DNA of 64,000 bases from positions 186,001 to 250,000 of the forward strand of contig CAWBUQ010000008.1 in assembly GCA_963791995.1 (NCBI GenBank), given 5' to 3'. Positions 17,578 through 26,660 of this stretch are shown piece after piece (the first letter of the stretch is position 1; every line of letters starts with the position of its first letter). Origin of the DNA: Bog-473 sp963791995 (GTDB taxonomy: Bacteria > Actinomycetota > Acidimicrobiia > Acidimicrobiales > RAAP-2). Below the pieces are notes generated by a model. The model saw only the letters and a list, made by a program, of their open reading frames with translations, was not told the DNA's origin and made no database searches. The position numbers were made by a program, and so were the translations under genes.

Positions 17578-18036
17578 ATGCGCAAAGGCGATGTCGTCCC
17601 CGATTTCGAACTTCCCGACCAGACCGGCACGCCCCGGACCCTGAGCGGGTTCCTGGCCGACGGACCGGTGGTGTTGTTCTTCTACCCGGCGGCAATGACG
17701 TACGGCTGCACGAAGGAAAGCTGTCATTTCCGGGACATGGCAGCCGAGTTCGCCGAGGTGGGGGCGCAGCGCGTGGGCATCAGCGCCGATGCCGTGGACA
17801 AGCAGAAGCAGTTCGACGACAAGGAGTCGCTCGGGTTCCCCTTGTTGTCAGATCCCGATCGGATCGTGGCGTCTCAGCTCGGTGCGAAACGAAGCGCCGG
17901 CTTCCTTCCGAACAAACGGGTGACCTATGTCATCGACACCGATCGCACGTTGCTCAGTGTGATCCACACCGAGTTCTCAATGGGCGCGCACGCGGACAAG
18001 GCGCTCGCCATCTTGAAAGCGCGTTCCGCTGCCTGA
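17578..18036 (+). CDS. Peroxiredoxin, BCP/PrxQ type
   Basis: This 152-residue thiol peroxidase reduces H2O2 and organic hydroperoxides with thioredoxin-type electron donors. The active site is PAAMTYGCTKESC, with peroxidatic C44 in the PxxxTxxC motif and resolving C49 five residues later, the PrxQ arrangement. Most homologues have TPGC where this has TYGC. Length and the C-terminal ALAILKA are normal. The thioredoxin pair encoded at 46148-47492 would be a suitable reductant. The stop overlaps the following SDR frame. Confidence 0.9.
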   Translation: MRKGDVVPDFELPDQTGTPRTLSGFLADGPVVLFFYPAAMTYGCTKESCHFRDMAAEFAEVGAQRVGISADAVDKQKQFDDKESLGFPLLSDPDRIVASQLGAKRSAGFLPNKRVTYVIDTDRTLLSVIHTEFSMGAHADKALAILKARSAA

Positions 18037-18847
18037 CCGCGTCGTCGTCACCGGGGCCGCGTCGGGTATCGGCGCTGCCACCGTCCGCCGGCTCAATGGG
18101 TCGGGCTGGCGTGTCGTGGGCATCGACAAGGACGAGACCGACGTCGTCGCGGACCTGGCCACACCGGAAGGCCGCCGGCGCGCCGTCGCCGAGGCGTCGG
18201 ACCGCAGCGACGGCTCGTTGGCCGGCATCGTGACCTGCGCCGGTCTTGCCGGCGCGCCGGGTCGGGCCGGCTCCCAGGTGGCGTCGGTCAACTATTTCGG
18301 AAGTGTCGAGGTGCTCGAGGGCCTGCGGCCCCTGCTCGCCCAAGGCGGCGCAGCCGTGGCGATCAGCTCGAACTCGACCACTGTGCAGCCCGCCATCCCT
18401 GCCGACCTGGTGGAGGCTTGCCTGGACCACGACGAGGCCCGAAGTGCAGAGATCGCCGACGCCCGCGGGTCGTTGGCGGCGTATCCCGCCTCCAAGCTGG
18501 CTCTGGCCCACTGGGTCCGCCGCAACGCCACCGGTCGGAACTGGGCCGGGTCGGGTCTGCGTCTCAACGCTATCGCTCCGGGCATGATCGACACCCCCAT
18601 GATTGCGGGCATGCGTGCGGACGCCGAGACGGCGCCCCTGCTCGACATGCTCCCCATCCCGGTCGGCCGGCCGGGCCGGCCCGAAGAGATCGCTGCGCTC
18701 GTCGAGTTTCTGCTCGGCCCGGATGCCGCGTTCTTCTGCGGCTCGGTGGTGTTCTGCGACGGCGGGAGCGATGCCCTGTTGCGCACGAGGGACTGGCCCG
18801 CGGCGTGGGACATCTCGGTGCGCGATCTGGGCCACCAGCTCTCCTGA
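18029..18847 (+). CDS. Short-chain dehydrogenase/reductase (SDR)
   Basis: This is an NAD(P)-dependent oxidoreductase of about 272 residues. The cofactor motif TGAASGIG lies at the very N-terminus, and the catalytic Tyr and Lys are in YPASK, with an upstream Ser in AISSNS. LNAIAPGMIDTPM and FCDGGSDALL match the subgroup containing 3-alpha-hydroxysteroid dehydrogenase. No ATG, GTG or TTG exists between the upstream in-frame stop (18014) and the glycine motif. The likely start is CTG 18029 (LPDRVVVTG), overlapping the peroxiredoxin stop. Starting at ATG-like positions near 18116 would remove the cofactor site. Substrate unknown. Confidence 0.82.
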   Translation: MPDRVVVTGAASGIGAATVRRLNGSGWRVVGIDKDETDVVADLATPEGRRRAVAEASDRSDGSLAGIVTCAGLAGAPGRAGSQVASVNYFGSVEVLEGLRPLLAQGGAAVAISSNSTTVQPAIPADLVEACLDHDEARSAEIADARGSLAAYPASKLALAHWVRRNATGRNWAGSGLRLNAIAPGMIDTPMIAGMRADAETAPLLDMLPIPVGRPGRPEEIAALVEFLLGPDAAFFCGSVVFCDGGSDALLRTRDWPAAWDISVRDLGHQLS

Positions 18848-18897
18848 TCGCCACCGCTCGGGGGTCCGCCCCGCCACGCCAAACCTAGGCTGCTGGC

Positions 18898-20142
18898 ATG
18901 CCGGGCCGGATCCTCGTGGACACCACCCCGCTGCGGGAAAGCCGCGACTTCCGCCTTCTCTTCACCGGTCAGCTCATTTCTGTCATCGGGACGCAGCTGA
19001 CCGTCGTCGCCATCCCGTACCAGGTGTACACCATGACGCACTCCACGCTGCAGGTGGGGGCGATCAGCCTGGCGCAGCTGTTCCCTTTCCTCGCCGGCGC
19101 GCTCTCCGCGGGACCCATCGGTGACGCCGTCGACAAGAGACGCATCATGGTGTGGACGTCGGCGGCCCTGGTGGTCACGAGCGGCGCCATGGCGATCAAC
19201 GCCGCCGTCGCACACCCGTCGCTCGCCGCGCTCTACCTCATCAGCGCGCTGGCGGCCGGCCTCACCGGATTTTCGAGCACGGCCCGGATGGCGGCCGTGC
19301 CGGGCATGGTCCAACGGCGCCACATCCCTGCCGCTGCGGCAATGACGCAGATCGTCTTCCAGCTGGGGGTCATCGTCGGGCCGGCGCTCTCCGGCCTCCT
19401 GCTCAGCATCGGGCTCCCCCTCGTCTACGGCCTCGACGCCGCCTCGTTCGTCGTGGCGCTGATCACGTCGGCGATGTTGCGACCGATCCCACCGGCCGGC
19501 CATGCGGCAGGCCTTTCGCCGTGGCAATCCACCAAGGAGGGCCTTCGATATCTGCGCTCCCGCCAGGCCCTCCAAGGCGTCTACCTGATCGACATCAACG
19601 CCATGGTGTTCGGCATGCCGCGGGCGCTCTTCCCGGCCATGGCGGGTGCTGTCTTCGGGGGCGGCACGATCACCCTCGGCTTCCTCTACGCCGCGCCTGG
19701 CGTCGGCGCGCTGATCGGCGCTGTCACGACGGGTTGGGTGGCCAACCTCCGCCGGCAGGGGTGGGCCGTCATCGTGGCCGTGTCGATCTGGGGCGCGGCC
19801 ATCGCGCTCTTCGGCCTCGTCGACACGTTGTGGATCGCGTTGGTCCTGCTGGCGGTGGCGGGGTGGGCCGACGTGATCTCGGCCGTCCTGCGCAACACGA
19901 TGCTGCAGACGTCTATCTCCGAGCGATTCCGCAGCCGGATGTCGTCGATCCAGATGGCCGTGGTCCAGGGAGGACCCCGTCTTGGCGACATGGAGTCAGG
20001 CACCGTTGCCACCTTGACGTCCGTTGAGTTCTCGGTCGTGTCCGGCGGACTGGCCTGCATCGTCGGCGCAGCCGTGATCGGAGCCCTCATGCCCGCCTTC
20101 CGCCACTACGTCGCCGGTGAGATCGATGATGTCCCCGTATGA
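18898..20142 (+). CDS. MFS transporter, enterobactin/multidrug-type (MFS_3)
   Basis: This 414-residue membrane carrier has about 12 helices. The N-terminus PLRESRDFRLLFTGQLISVIG is the entry typical of the MFS_3 (EntS-like) exporters, and GPIGDAVDKRRIM is the motif-A loop between helices 2 and 3. EntS exports a siderophore and other relatives export drugs. No siderophore genes are nearby, so the substrate is open. ATG 18898 follows the SDR gene by 50 bases. The next gene starts 8 bases after its stop. Confidence 0.85.
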   Translation: MPGRILVDTTPLRESRDFRLLFTGQLISVIGTQLTVVAIPYQVYTMTHSTLQVGAISLAQLFPFLAGALSAGPIGDAVDKRRIMVWTSAALVVTSGAMAINAAVAHPSLAALYLISALAAGLTGFSSTARMAAVPGMVQRRHIPAAAAMTQIVFQLGVIVGPALSGLLLSIGLPLVYGLDAASFVVALITSAMLRPIPPAGHAAGLSPWQSTKEGLRYLRSRQALQGVYLIDINAMVFGMPRALFPAMAGAVFGGGTITLGFLYAAPGVGALIGAVTTGWVANLRRQGWAVIVAVSIWGAAIALFGLVDTLWIALVLLAVAGWADVISAVLRNTMLQTSISERFRSRMSSIQMAVVQGGPRLGDMESGTVATLTSVEFSVVSGGLACIVGAAVIGALMPAFRHYVAGEIDDVPV

Positions 20143-20149
20143 TCCTGGC

Positions 20150-20920
20150 GTGAGCGACACCTTCGCAGAGCCGACGTGGGGTGAGGTCGCGCCTGAGGCC
20201 TTCACCCGCATCGTCGTCGTGTCCCCCCATTTCGACGACGCCGCCATGGGTGCGGGTCACTTGCTGGCGAGCTACGACTCGACGACGGTCATCACCGTCC
20301 TGGCCGGGCGCCCACCCGCCTATCCGGCGCCGCCGTCGGAGTGGGACGCGCTCGGTGGTTTCGTGGCGGGTGACGACGTCGTCGCCGTCCGCCGCGAGGA
20401 GGACGTGGCCGCCATGGCGGTCCTCGAGTCGGCCTACGAGTGGCTCGACTTCTCCGATCACCAATACCTCGCCCCAGCCGATCGGCCGAAGCCGGCCGAC
20501 GTCGCGCCCGTGCTGGCCGAGACCATCAGCAGGCTCGACCCGACATCGGTCTTCTTTCCGATGGGTCTGGCCAATCCAGACCACGTCATGGTCCACGACG
20601 CCTGCCTACGGGTCATGGCCGCACAGGCGGAGCGCACGTGGTTCTGCTACGAGGACCACGGCTACAAGCATCTCCCCGGCATGCTGGCATGGCGGGTTGC
20701 GAAACTGCTGCGATCGCATCCCTGGCCGACGCCCGCCATCGTGCCGCACGTGCCGGACGAGGAGCGCAAGCGCCAGGCCATCTGGTGCTACACGTCCCAG
20801 ATCGCGCCGCTCGAACGAGACCACGCGCTGACCGCCCGCCTGCAGGGCAAAGTGCCCGAACAGTTCTGGCAGCTCGCTGCGCCCCCGCGGGGGTGGGAGG
20901 GCCTGGCCGATCTCATCTGA
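20150..20920 (+). CDS. PIG-L family N-acetylglucosaminyl deacetylase-like hydrolase
   Basis: This is a zinc hydrolase of about 256 residues in the LmbE/PIG-L family, which includes MshB and Mca of the mycothiol pathway. The metal motif is SPHFDDAAMGAGHLL (consensus PHxDD) near the N-terminus, and the second motif is NPDHVMVHDA (HxxH with Asp). It is probably an N-deacetylase or amidase of a small sugar conjugate. GTG 20150 starts closest to the conserved core. A GTG at 20117 would add 11 residues and overlap the MFS gene. Specific substrate unknown. Confidence 0.82.
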   Translation: MSDTFAEPTWGEVAPEAFTRIVVVSPHFDDAAMGAGHLLASYDSTTVITVLAGRPPAYPAPPSEWDALGGFVAGDDVVAVRREEDVAAMAVLESAYEWLDFSDHQYLAPADRPKPADVAPVLAETISRLDPTSVFFPMGLANPDHVMVHDACLRVMAAQAERTWFCYEDHGYKHLPGMLAWRVAKLLRSHPWPTPAIVPHVPDEERKRQAIWCYTSQIAPLERDHALTARLQGKVPEQFWQLAAPPRGWEGLADLI

Positions 20921-21116
20921 GCCTCTGGCACGCCGAGCGCCCGTCGACATCCGGCGTGTCAGGAGAGGGTCGGATCCCGCCTCAGCCTCCTTGGCGCAGC
21001 GCCGGGGTGCAAAGTCTGGGGAGCGGCGGAGCCCCCGCTGCGTCAACAGGGCTTTTTCAGGAAGTCGGGACGTTCAGCCCTAGCGGGGTCGCGCAGCGAC
21101 GGCGCAGCATCGACGA

Positions 21117-21440
21117 GTGGTCATTTATGTGGACCTCCTGACGAGGGCCCTTGGCAACGGTGAGGAAGGGCGCAGGTCACGTGACCTGCTGGTGGCCGAC
21201 CTCGTGCACTCCCGGGCCAGGGTTCGGGCGACCGACGGGGCAACCCCCGTCACGGAAGCCCTGGCCCGGGAGCTTTCCTACGACGGCGCGCTCATCAGGC
21301 TCTGCGAATCCCTCGAGATCCGGGCCACCCCGGCTCGGTTCGCCAATCCCGAGCACGAGCGCGCCCGGCTCGAAAGGGAGCTGACCGTGCGGGGCGCCGT
21401 GCTGCGCACTGAGCCCGCGCTCGAGCCCCAGTCGGCGTAG
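21117..21440 (+). CDS. Small conserved hypothetical protein (107 aa)
   Basis: This soluble, charged protein starts VIYVDLLTRALGNG and ends near ERARLERELTVRG. It has no membrane segment or known motif. The 196-base gap before it (20921-21116) holds only GC-rich imperfect inverted repeats. It sits 44 bases upstream of the LigD-type polymerase gene on the same strand and may belong to that repair operon. I recognise no function. Codon usage looks normal for the window, and that is the main support for calling it real. GTG 21129 is an alternative start. Confidence 0.55.
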   Translation: MVIYVDLLTRALGNGEEGRRSRDLLVADLVHSRARVRATDGATPVTEALARELSYDGALIRLCESLEIRATPARFANPEHERARLERELTVRGAVLRTEPALEPQSA

Positions 21441-21484
21441 ACGGACAGCGCCCGGCGGGGCGACCGTCGGTAGAGTCCAAGTCG

Positions 21485-22495
21485 GTGCCCACGGACGACG
21501 AACGCCTGGTTGAGATCGACGGCCGAGAACTGCGCATCTCACGGCCCGACAAGGTGTACTTCCCCGGTCTCGGCGCGACCAAGTCGGAGCTCGTTTCGTA
21601 CTACCTCGACGTCGGGGACCACCTCCTCAACACGGCCGGGGGACGTCCTGCCATGTTGCAGCGGTTTCCCGACGGGGCGACAGGCAAGTCCTTCTACCAG
21701 AAGCGGATTCCGGCGGGAGCACCCGACTGGCTGCAGTCCACCATCGTGTCCACGCCGAACGGCACGACCTCGAACGCACTGGTGGTCGCTGATGTTGCGC
21801 ACGTCATCTGGGCCGTGAACGTCGGCTGCCTCGGTCTCCACCTCTGGCCGTATCTCGCGGCCGACCCTGCACACGCCGACGAGCTGCGCATCGACCTGGA
21901 CCCCACCAAGGGGATCGGATTCAACGAGGTGCGCGCCGCTGCGCTGCGCTGCCGAGACCTGCTCGTCGAGCTGGGCCTCCGGGGGTACCCCAAGACCACT
22001 GGCAACAACGGCCTGCACGTGTACGTCCGGCTCGAACCTCGCTGGGACTCCATTGAGGTCCGGGCCGCGGCCGTCGCCCTCGCACGTGAGCTCGAGCGCC
22101 GGTTCCCCGACACGATCACTGCGAACTGGTGGAAGGAGGAGCGCGGGAGCAGGGTCTTCGTCGATTTCAACCAGAACGCTCCCCACAAGACCGTCTTCGG
22201 CGCGTGGTTCGCACGGCCGCGGACCGGCGGCCAGGTGTCGACTCCCTTGTCGTGGGGGGAGGTCGAGTCCGTGGTGCCCGACGACCTCACCATCCGGACC
22301 GTGCCGGAGCTGGTCCGCCGGCGCGGCGACCCGTGGGCCGACATCGCGGCGCGGCCCCAGTCGCTCCAGCCCCTGCTCGACCTCGCCGCGCGAGACCGCG
22401 AGGCGGGGCTCCACGACGCGCCGTGGCCGCCCCAGTACCCCAAGATGCCCGACGAACCACCGCGGGTGGCACCCAGCCGCGCCAAGAAGGAGTAG
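21485..22495 (+). CDS. LigD-type polymerase/primase domain protein (stand-alone PolDom)
   Basis: This 336-residue archaeo-eukaryotic primase-type polymerase matches the polymerase domain of bacterial NHEJ ligase D. It has LRISRPDKVYFPGLGATKSE at the N-terminus, ADVAHVIWAVNVGCLGLHLW, the catalytic metal Asp pair in RIDLDPT, KTTGNNGLHVYV, and ANWWKEERGSRVFVDFNQNA. The domain adds ribo- or deoxyribonucleotides at broken ends. Stand-alone PolDom proteins are common in actinobacteria. The next two genes encode an HhH-PHP protein and an ATP-dependent ligase, so the usual LigD activities are spread over separate chains. No Ku gene is in the window. Confidence 0.9.
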   Translation: MPTDDERLVEIDGRELRISRPDKVYFPGLGATKSELVSYYLDVGDHLLNTAGGRPAMLQRFPDGATGKSFYQKRIPAGAPDWLQSTIVSTPNGTTSNALVVADVAHVIWAVNVGCLGLHLWPYLAADPAHADELRIDLDPTKGIGFNEVRAAALRCRDLLVELGLRGYPKTTGNNGLHVYVRLEPRWDSIEVRAAAVALARELERRFPDTITANWWKEERGSRVFVDFNQNAPHKTVFGAWFARPRTGGQVSTPLSWGEVESVVPDDLTIRTVPELVRRRGDPWADIAARPQSLQPLLDLAARDREAGLHDAPWPPQYPKMPDEPPRVAPSRAKKE

Positions 22496-22498
22496 GTC

Positions 22499-23524
22499 GT
22501 GGAGCCGCTCGATGCCCTGAACCAGATTGCGTTCCGCCTCGAACGCAGCGGCGCCGACACCTACAAGGTGCGCGCCTTCCGGCACGCCGCCCGCGCCATC
22601 GCCTCGGTCCCGCGCCAGCGGCTGGAGTCCCTGGCCCAGGCGGGACGGCTCCAGAGTCTGGAGGGGGTGGGCAAGTCCACCGCCCAGGTCATCACCGAGG
22701 CGCTCGCCGGAGGCGTCCCCGACTATCTGACGAAGCTCGACGAGGGGCCTGACGACCTGGTGCTCGAGGGGCCGGCGGCCGACCTCCTCGAATCGCTCCG
22801 CGGCGACTGCCACTCACACTCGGACTGGTCCGACGGCGGCAGTCCCATTCTCGAGATGGCCGAGGCCGCCCGTGCCCTTGGGCGCGAGTACCTGGTGCTG
22901 ACAGACCACAGCGCACGTCTCACCGTGGCGCACGGCCTGAACGAGGACCGCCTGCGCCAGCAGCTCGACCTGCTGCGCGAGCTCAACGAGCAGCTCGCGC
23001 CGTTCCGCATCCTCACCGGCATGGAGGTCGACATCCTCGAGGACGGCTCGCTCGACCTCGACGACGACCTCCTCGGTGAGCTCGACGTGGTCGTGGCCAG
23101 CGTGCACTCCAAGTTGCGCATGGAGGAGCGGCAGATGACCGCTCGGATGCTCGCCGCGGTCGAGAGCCCGCACACCGACATCTTGGGCCACTGCACAGGC
23201 CGCCTCATCACCGGCCGGGGCCGGCCCCAGTCGGCCTTCGACGCCGGCGCGGTGTTTGCTGCGTGCGCGCGGACCGGGACCGCGGTCGAGATCAACTCGC
23301 GACCCGAACGGCAGGACCCACCCGAGGACCTCCTGCGCCGGGCGGTCGAGCTCGGCTGCTCTTTCGCCATCGACACCGATGCCCACGCTCCGGGTCAGCT
23401 CGAGTGGCTCGGCCGGGGCTGCCGCAATGCCGTTGCCGCAGCAGTGCCTTTCGAGCGGGTCGTCAACCGTGGCACCGCCGACGAGCTGGTGGCATGGGCC
23501 ACCGAGCATGGCGTCGCGGCATGA
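22499..23524 (+). CDS. Helix-hairpin-helix plus PHP domain protein (PolX-like, lacking the polymerase domain)
   Basis: This 341-residue protein has an N-terminal pol-beta-type 8-kDa/HhH region (ADTYKVRAFRHAARAI; LEGVGKSTAQVI) followed by a PHP metal-hydrolase domain. PHP ligands are visible in DCHSHSDWSDG, LTDHS, TGMEVDI, VASVHSK, GHCTGR and DTDAHAP. In full-length PolX these flank a nucleotidyltransferase domain, which is missing here. The PHP domain is expected to be a 3-prime exonuclease or phosphatase. GTG 22499 is three bases past the polymerase stop, and the stop overlaps the ligase ATG. The tight packing suggests a joint end-repair function. Confidence 0.85.
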   Translation: MEPLDALNQIAFRLERSGADTYKVRAFRHAARAIASVPRQRLESLAQAGRLQSLEGVGKSTAQVITEALAGGVPDYLTKLDEGPDDLVLEGPAADLLESLRGDCHSHSDWSDGGSPILEMAEAARALGREYLVLTDHSARLTVAHGLNEDRLRQQLDLLRELNEQLAPFRILTGMEVDILEDGSLDLDDDLLGELDVVVASVHSKLRMEERQMTARMLAAVESPHTDILGHCTGRLITGRGRPQSAFDAGAVFAACARTGTAVEINSRPERQDPPEDLLRRAVELGCSFAIDTDAHAPGQLEWLGRGCRNAVAAAVPFERVVNRGTADELVAWATEHGVAA

Positions 23525-24591
23525 ACCTCCCCGTGAAGCCGCCGGTCGCACCGATGCTGGCCAAGCTCACCCGCGAGCTGCCGCGCGACGAAGGCCTCTT
23601 CTATGAACCGAAATGGGATGGGTTCCGCTGCATCGTCTTCCGCGACGGCGACGAGGTAGAGCTGGGCAGTCGCAACGAGAAACCCCTCACGCGCTATTTC
23701 CCCGAGCTGGTGGACGCGCTGGTGCGCGAGCTTCCGTCGCGCTGTGTCCTCGACGGAGAGATCGTGATCGCCGGCCCCACCGGCCTCGATTTCGACGCGC
23801 TCTCCCAGCGCATCCACCCGGCCGAGAAGCGCATCCGGCAGCTGGCCGAATCCACACCTGCCTCCTTCGTGGCCTTCGACCTGCTGGCCCATGACGACGC
23901 GTCGTTTCTCGACGTCCCCTACGCCACGCGTCGCGCCGGCCTCGAGAAGCTTCTCAAGAAGGTGCGGCCGCCGGTGCATCTGACGCCGGCCACCCAGGAC
24001 CCCGAGATCGCCGCCGACTGGTTCTCACGCTTCGAGGGGGCGGGTCTCGACGGCGTCGTGGCCAAAGGGGCCGACCTCCCCTACCAACCAGACAAGCGGG
24101 CCATGCTCAAGGTCAAGCACCAGCGCACCGCCGACTGCGTCGTCGCCGGGTTCCGGACGCACAAGGACGGTGCCGGCGTAGGCTCGTTGTTGCTCGGCCT
24201 CCACGACTCCTCGGGGACCCTGCATCACGTGGGCGTCGCCTCGGGTTTCAGCGTGGCGCGCCGCCGCGAGCTGGTGGACGAACTTGCGCCATATCGGAAG
24301 GACGCGCTGAAAGGACATCCCTGGGCCGGGTGGGCCGAGGCCCAGGGCCGGGGCCGGGCGCCCGGCGCCATGAACCGCTGGAACGCGGACAAGGACATGA
24401 CCTGGGAGGCGGTCCGGCCCGAAGCCGTCTGCGAGGTCTCCTATGACCACCTCCAAGAGACCCGGTTCCGTCATGCCACGTCGTTCGTTCGCTGGCGGCC
24501 CGACCGCGACCCGGCGTCCTGCACGTACGCGCAGCTCGACACACCGGTGCCGCTCGAGCTCAGCGAGGTCTTCGGGACGGCCGGCAGTTAG
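23521..24591 (+). CDS. ATP-dependent DNA ligase (LigC-like)
   Basis: This 356-residue DNA ligase has the adenylated lysine K31 in motif I (EPKWDGFRC). Motif III-like CVLDGEIVI, motif IV LDGVVAKG and motif V (AMLKVKHQRTADCVV) follow, and then an OB-fold with the C-terminal region RFRHATSFVRWRPDRDP. It lacks polymerase and nuclease domains and so resembles LigC rather than LigD. ATG 23521 overlaps the PHP gene stop (ATGA). It would seal nicks or breaks after end processing by the two upstream gene products. Confidence 0.92.
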   Translation: MNLPVKPPVAPMLAKLTRELPRDEGLFYEPKWDGFRCIVFRDGDEVELGSRNEKPLTRYFPELVDALVRELPSRCVLDGEIVIAGPTGLDFDALSQRIHPAEKRIRQLAESTPASFVAFDLLAHDDASFLDVPYATRRAGLEKLLKKVRPPVHLTPATQDPEIAADWFSRFEGAGLDGVVAKGADLPYQPDKRAMLKVKHQRTADCVVAGFRTHKDGAGVGSLLLGLHDSSGTLHHVGVASGFSVARRRELVDELAPYRKDALKGHPWAGWAEAQGRGRAPGAMNRWNADKDMTWEAVRPEAVCEVSYDHLQETRFRHATSFVRWRPDRDPASCTYAQLDTPVPLELSEVFGTAGS

Positions 24592-25326
24592 GGGCTGAGC
24601 AGGTCCGGGGTCAGCGGCCAGCTCGGCGCGCACCGCCGCCTCCCAGAAGCCGATGAAGCCCTCGCCGTTGCCCCGGGACACGAGGTCGATGAACGCCTGG
24701 GGGACCCGCGACACACCCGATCCGCCGGCCGCGCGGGCGTACCAGGCGTGCCGACAGCGTTGCTCGAGTGCCACGGCACGTTGGTGCACGGCGCGCGCCG
24801 ACCCGCCGAGCACGAAGACGCCGTGTCCTGCCAGGAGCGCCATGGCGGCGTCGCCCATCTGCTCCACGGCGCGACGGGCACTCCCGGCGTCGTTGACCGG
24901 CCCCTCGTACTCGTCCACCAGGGCGAGGTTGCCCCCGCCCAGGGCCGAGCTCTGGTCCAAGATGGGCGGCAGCTCCGCCAGGTCGGCCCAGACGGTGCCG
25001 AACAGTGGGTGGTTGTGCACCGCCCACACGACGTCGTGGCGCGCCTGCGTGGAGCGCGAGGTGAAGTGGGATCCCGAGTGGCACGGGCCAGTCCCCCTCG
25101 ACCACGCGGCCCTCGAGATCGATGCGCAGCAGCTGCGAGGGTCGCAACTCGGCCCAGGTCAGGAGCCACGGGTTGCACAGCAAGGTGCCGTCGCCCAGGT
25201 TGACGGTGATGTGTCCCGCCAGGTGGTCGTTGTAGCCCTCGCGCCACAGCGCGCGGGCCAGGACGACCAGCTCCTCGCGCGGGTCAGGTCGGGCATCAAC
25301 TTGTCGGCCGTCGGCATGAACATCGG
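24588..25326 (-). CDS. Class II aldolase/adducin family protein (several apparent frameshifts)
   Basis: This metal-dependent aldolase-type protein is about 245 residues. From ATG 25326 (SD GAGGAG eight bases upstream) it reads MFMPTADKLMPDLT, then shifts frame near 25280 to REELVVLARALWREGYNDHL with AGHITVNL. It shifts again near 25050 to VVWAVHNHPLFGTVWADL and GHGVFVLGG, and a last shift near 24603 gives the tail LTPDLLSP with TAA at 24588. HNHP and GHG contain the zinc-ligand histidines of this fold (fuculose-phosphate aldolase relatives). Three indels in one gene could mean decay, but many genes here carry single indels. It follows the amidohydrolase gene by 11 bases. Confidence 0.65.
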
Positions 25327-25337
25327 CAATGCTCCTC

Positions 25338-26524
25338 TCAGCGCGGCAGCACGGTGTCGGGCAGCGGGTGGCGGTAGAGCCTCGCCGCGTTCTCACAGCA
25401 CATGGCCCGCAGCTCGTCCGCGGGGATGTGGCCCCAGTACTCCTCAATGACACGCTGGGTGTCGGGCCACGTCCCGTCGCCATGCGGGTAGTCGACCTCG
25501 ACCATGATGTTCTCCACGCCGATGGCGTGGCGCGTGTCGATGGTGGAGGGATCGTCGAGCGTGCAGAACCAGAAGTTACGTCGCAGGACGTCGGCTGGCC
25601 GCATGGCCCAACCCTTCCCGTAGCCGGAGCGGTCGACCATGTTCTCGAGCCGGTCGATCAGCATGGCCACCCAGCCGATGCCGCCTTCGCTCATGGCGAT
25701 CTTCAGCGTCGGGTGGCGCACGGCGTACTCGGACCACAGCCACTCGGCGCACGCGGTGAGCGACAGCTGGCCGAAGAGGGTGGCGCCGATCTGGAGCGGC
25801 GCGCCCCCGGCGGGCCGATCTCCATGCCCGAGCTCCCGACGTGGAGGGAGACGACGGTGTCGGTCTCGACGACGGCGGCGATGATCGGGTCCCAGTGCGC
25901 ACGGTCCCACAGGGAGGGGAGCCCGATGGCGTGGGGTCGTTCGGGAAAGGTCACCGAGGTGAAGCCGCGGGCGGCGTTGCGTTCGATCTCGGCGACGGCG
26001 AGGACGGGGTCGGCGAGGTAGGTGATGCCCAGGGGCACGATGCGGTCGGGGTGCGGCGTGTACCACTCCTCGAAGAGCCAGTCGTTCCAAGCCCGCACAC
26101 AGCCGAGCCCCAGATCGCGGTCGGGGCTGGAGAAGAAGACGCGTCCGCAGAAGCCGGTGATCTGCGAGGGGAAGTTCACCGAGGCCCAGACGCCGTTGAT
26201 GTCCATGTCCCGCACCCGCGCCTCGACGTCGTAACACCCGGGACGCATCTGGTCGAAGCGAAAGGGTTCGAGTCCGTAGGTCTCGGGCCGCCGGCCGGCG
26301 ACGGCGTTCATCCCCACCTGGGTGTATCGCTCACCCTCGAACTCCCAGACCTGGTGTCCGAGCTCGGTCTCGACGATGCGGGGTGCCCGCGAGGCCAGTG
26401 CCGCCGGCAACCGGCCCGAGAAGGTGTGGGCGGGCTCGACGACGTGGTCGTCGACCGAGATGACCGTGTTGCGCACCTCTCGGGGCTCGGGGTCGGGCAG
26501 GAAGAGATCTTCGGCGAGGACCAC
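25338..26524 (-). CDS. Amidohydrolase family protein (Amidohydro_2), one apparent frameshift
   Basis: This TIM-barrel metal hydrolase or decarboxylase has about 395 residues. It begins VVLAEDLFLPDP and has VISVDDHVVEP at the position of the DxHxxEP motif in this family. It continues through MDINGVWASVNFPSQITGF and VSLHVGSSGM. Near 25799-25804 the frame breaks, then resumes with APLQIGATLFGQLSLT, MSEGGIGWVAMLIDRLE, and VEVDYPHGDGTWPD, which carries the late metal residues. Relatives include decarboxylases and uncharacterised actinobacterial hydrolases of steroid or aromatic catabolism. GTG 26524 is the best start. It lies upstream of the aldolase gene in a two-gene unit. Confidence 0.78.
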
Positions 26525-26660
26525 GCTTCGGAGTATGCCCGAGGATCGCCCGGCGCGCCGTCCGCCGTTGTCGGCGTCGTGTCGGTCCGCGTCGCCAGGT
26601 TCCGCACCGGGGCCCCTTCGTGGGTGGATACTGGGCACAATCCGGGTAAGAGGAGGCGGC

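Noticed and set aside
24588..25326. Calling the aldolase gene a true pseudogene because of three frame breaks
   Set aside because: Similar small indels affect essential genes in this window, so consensus error is the simpler explanation.
26255..26285. tRNA T-loop-like string (GGTTCGAGTCC) in the amidohydrolase gene
   Set aside because: There is no surrounding cloverleaf, and it lies inside a coding frame.
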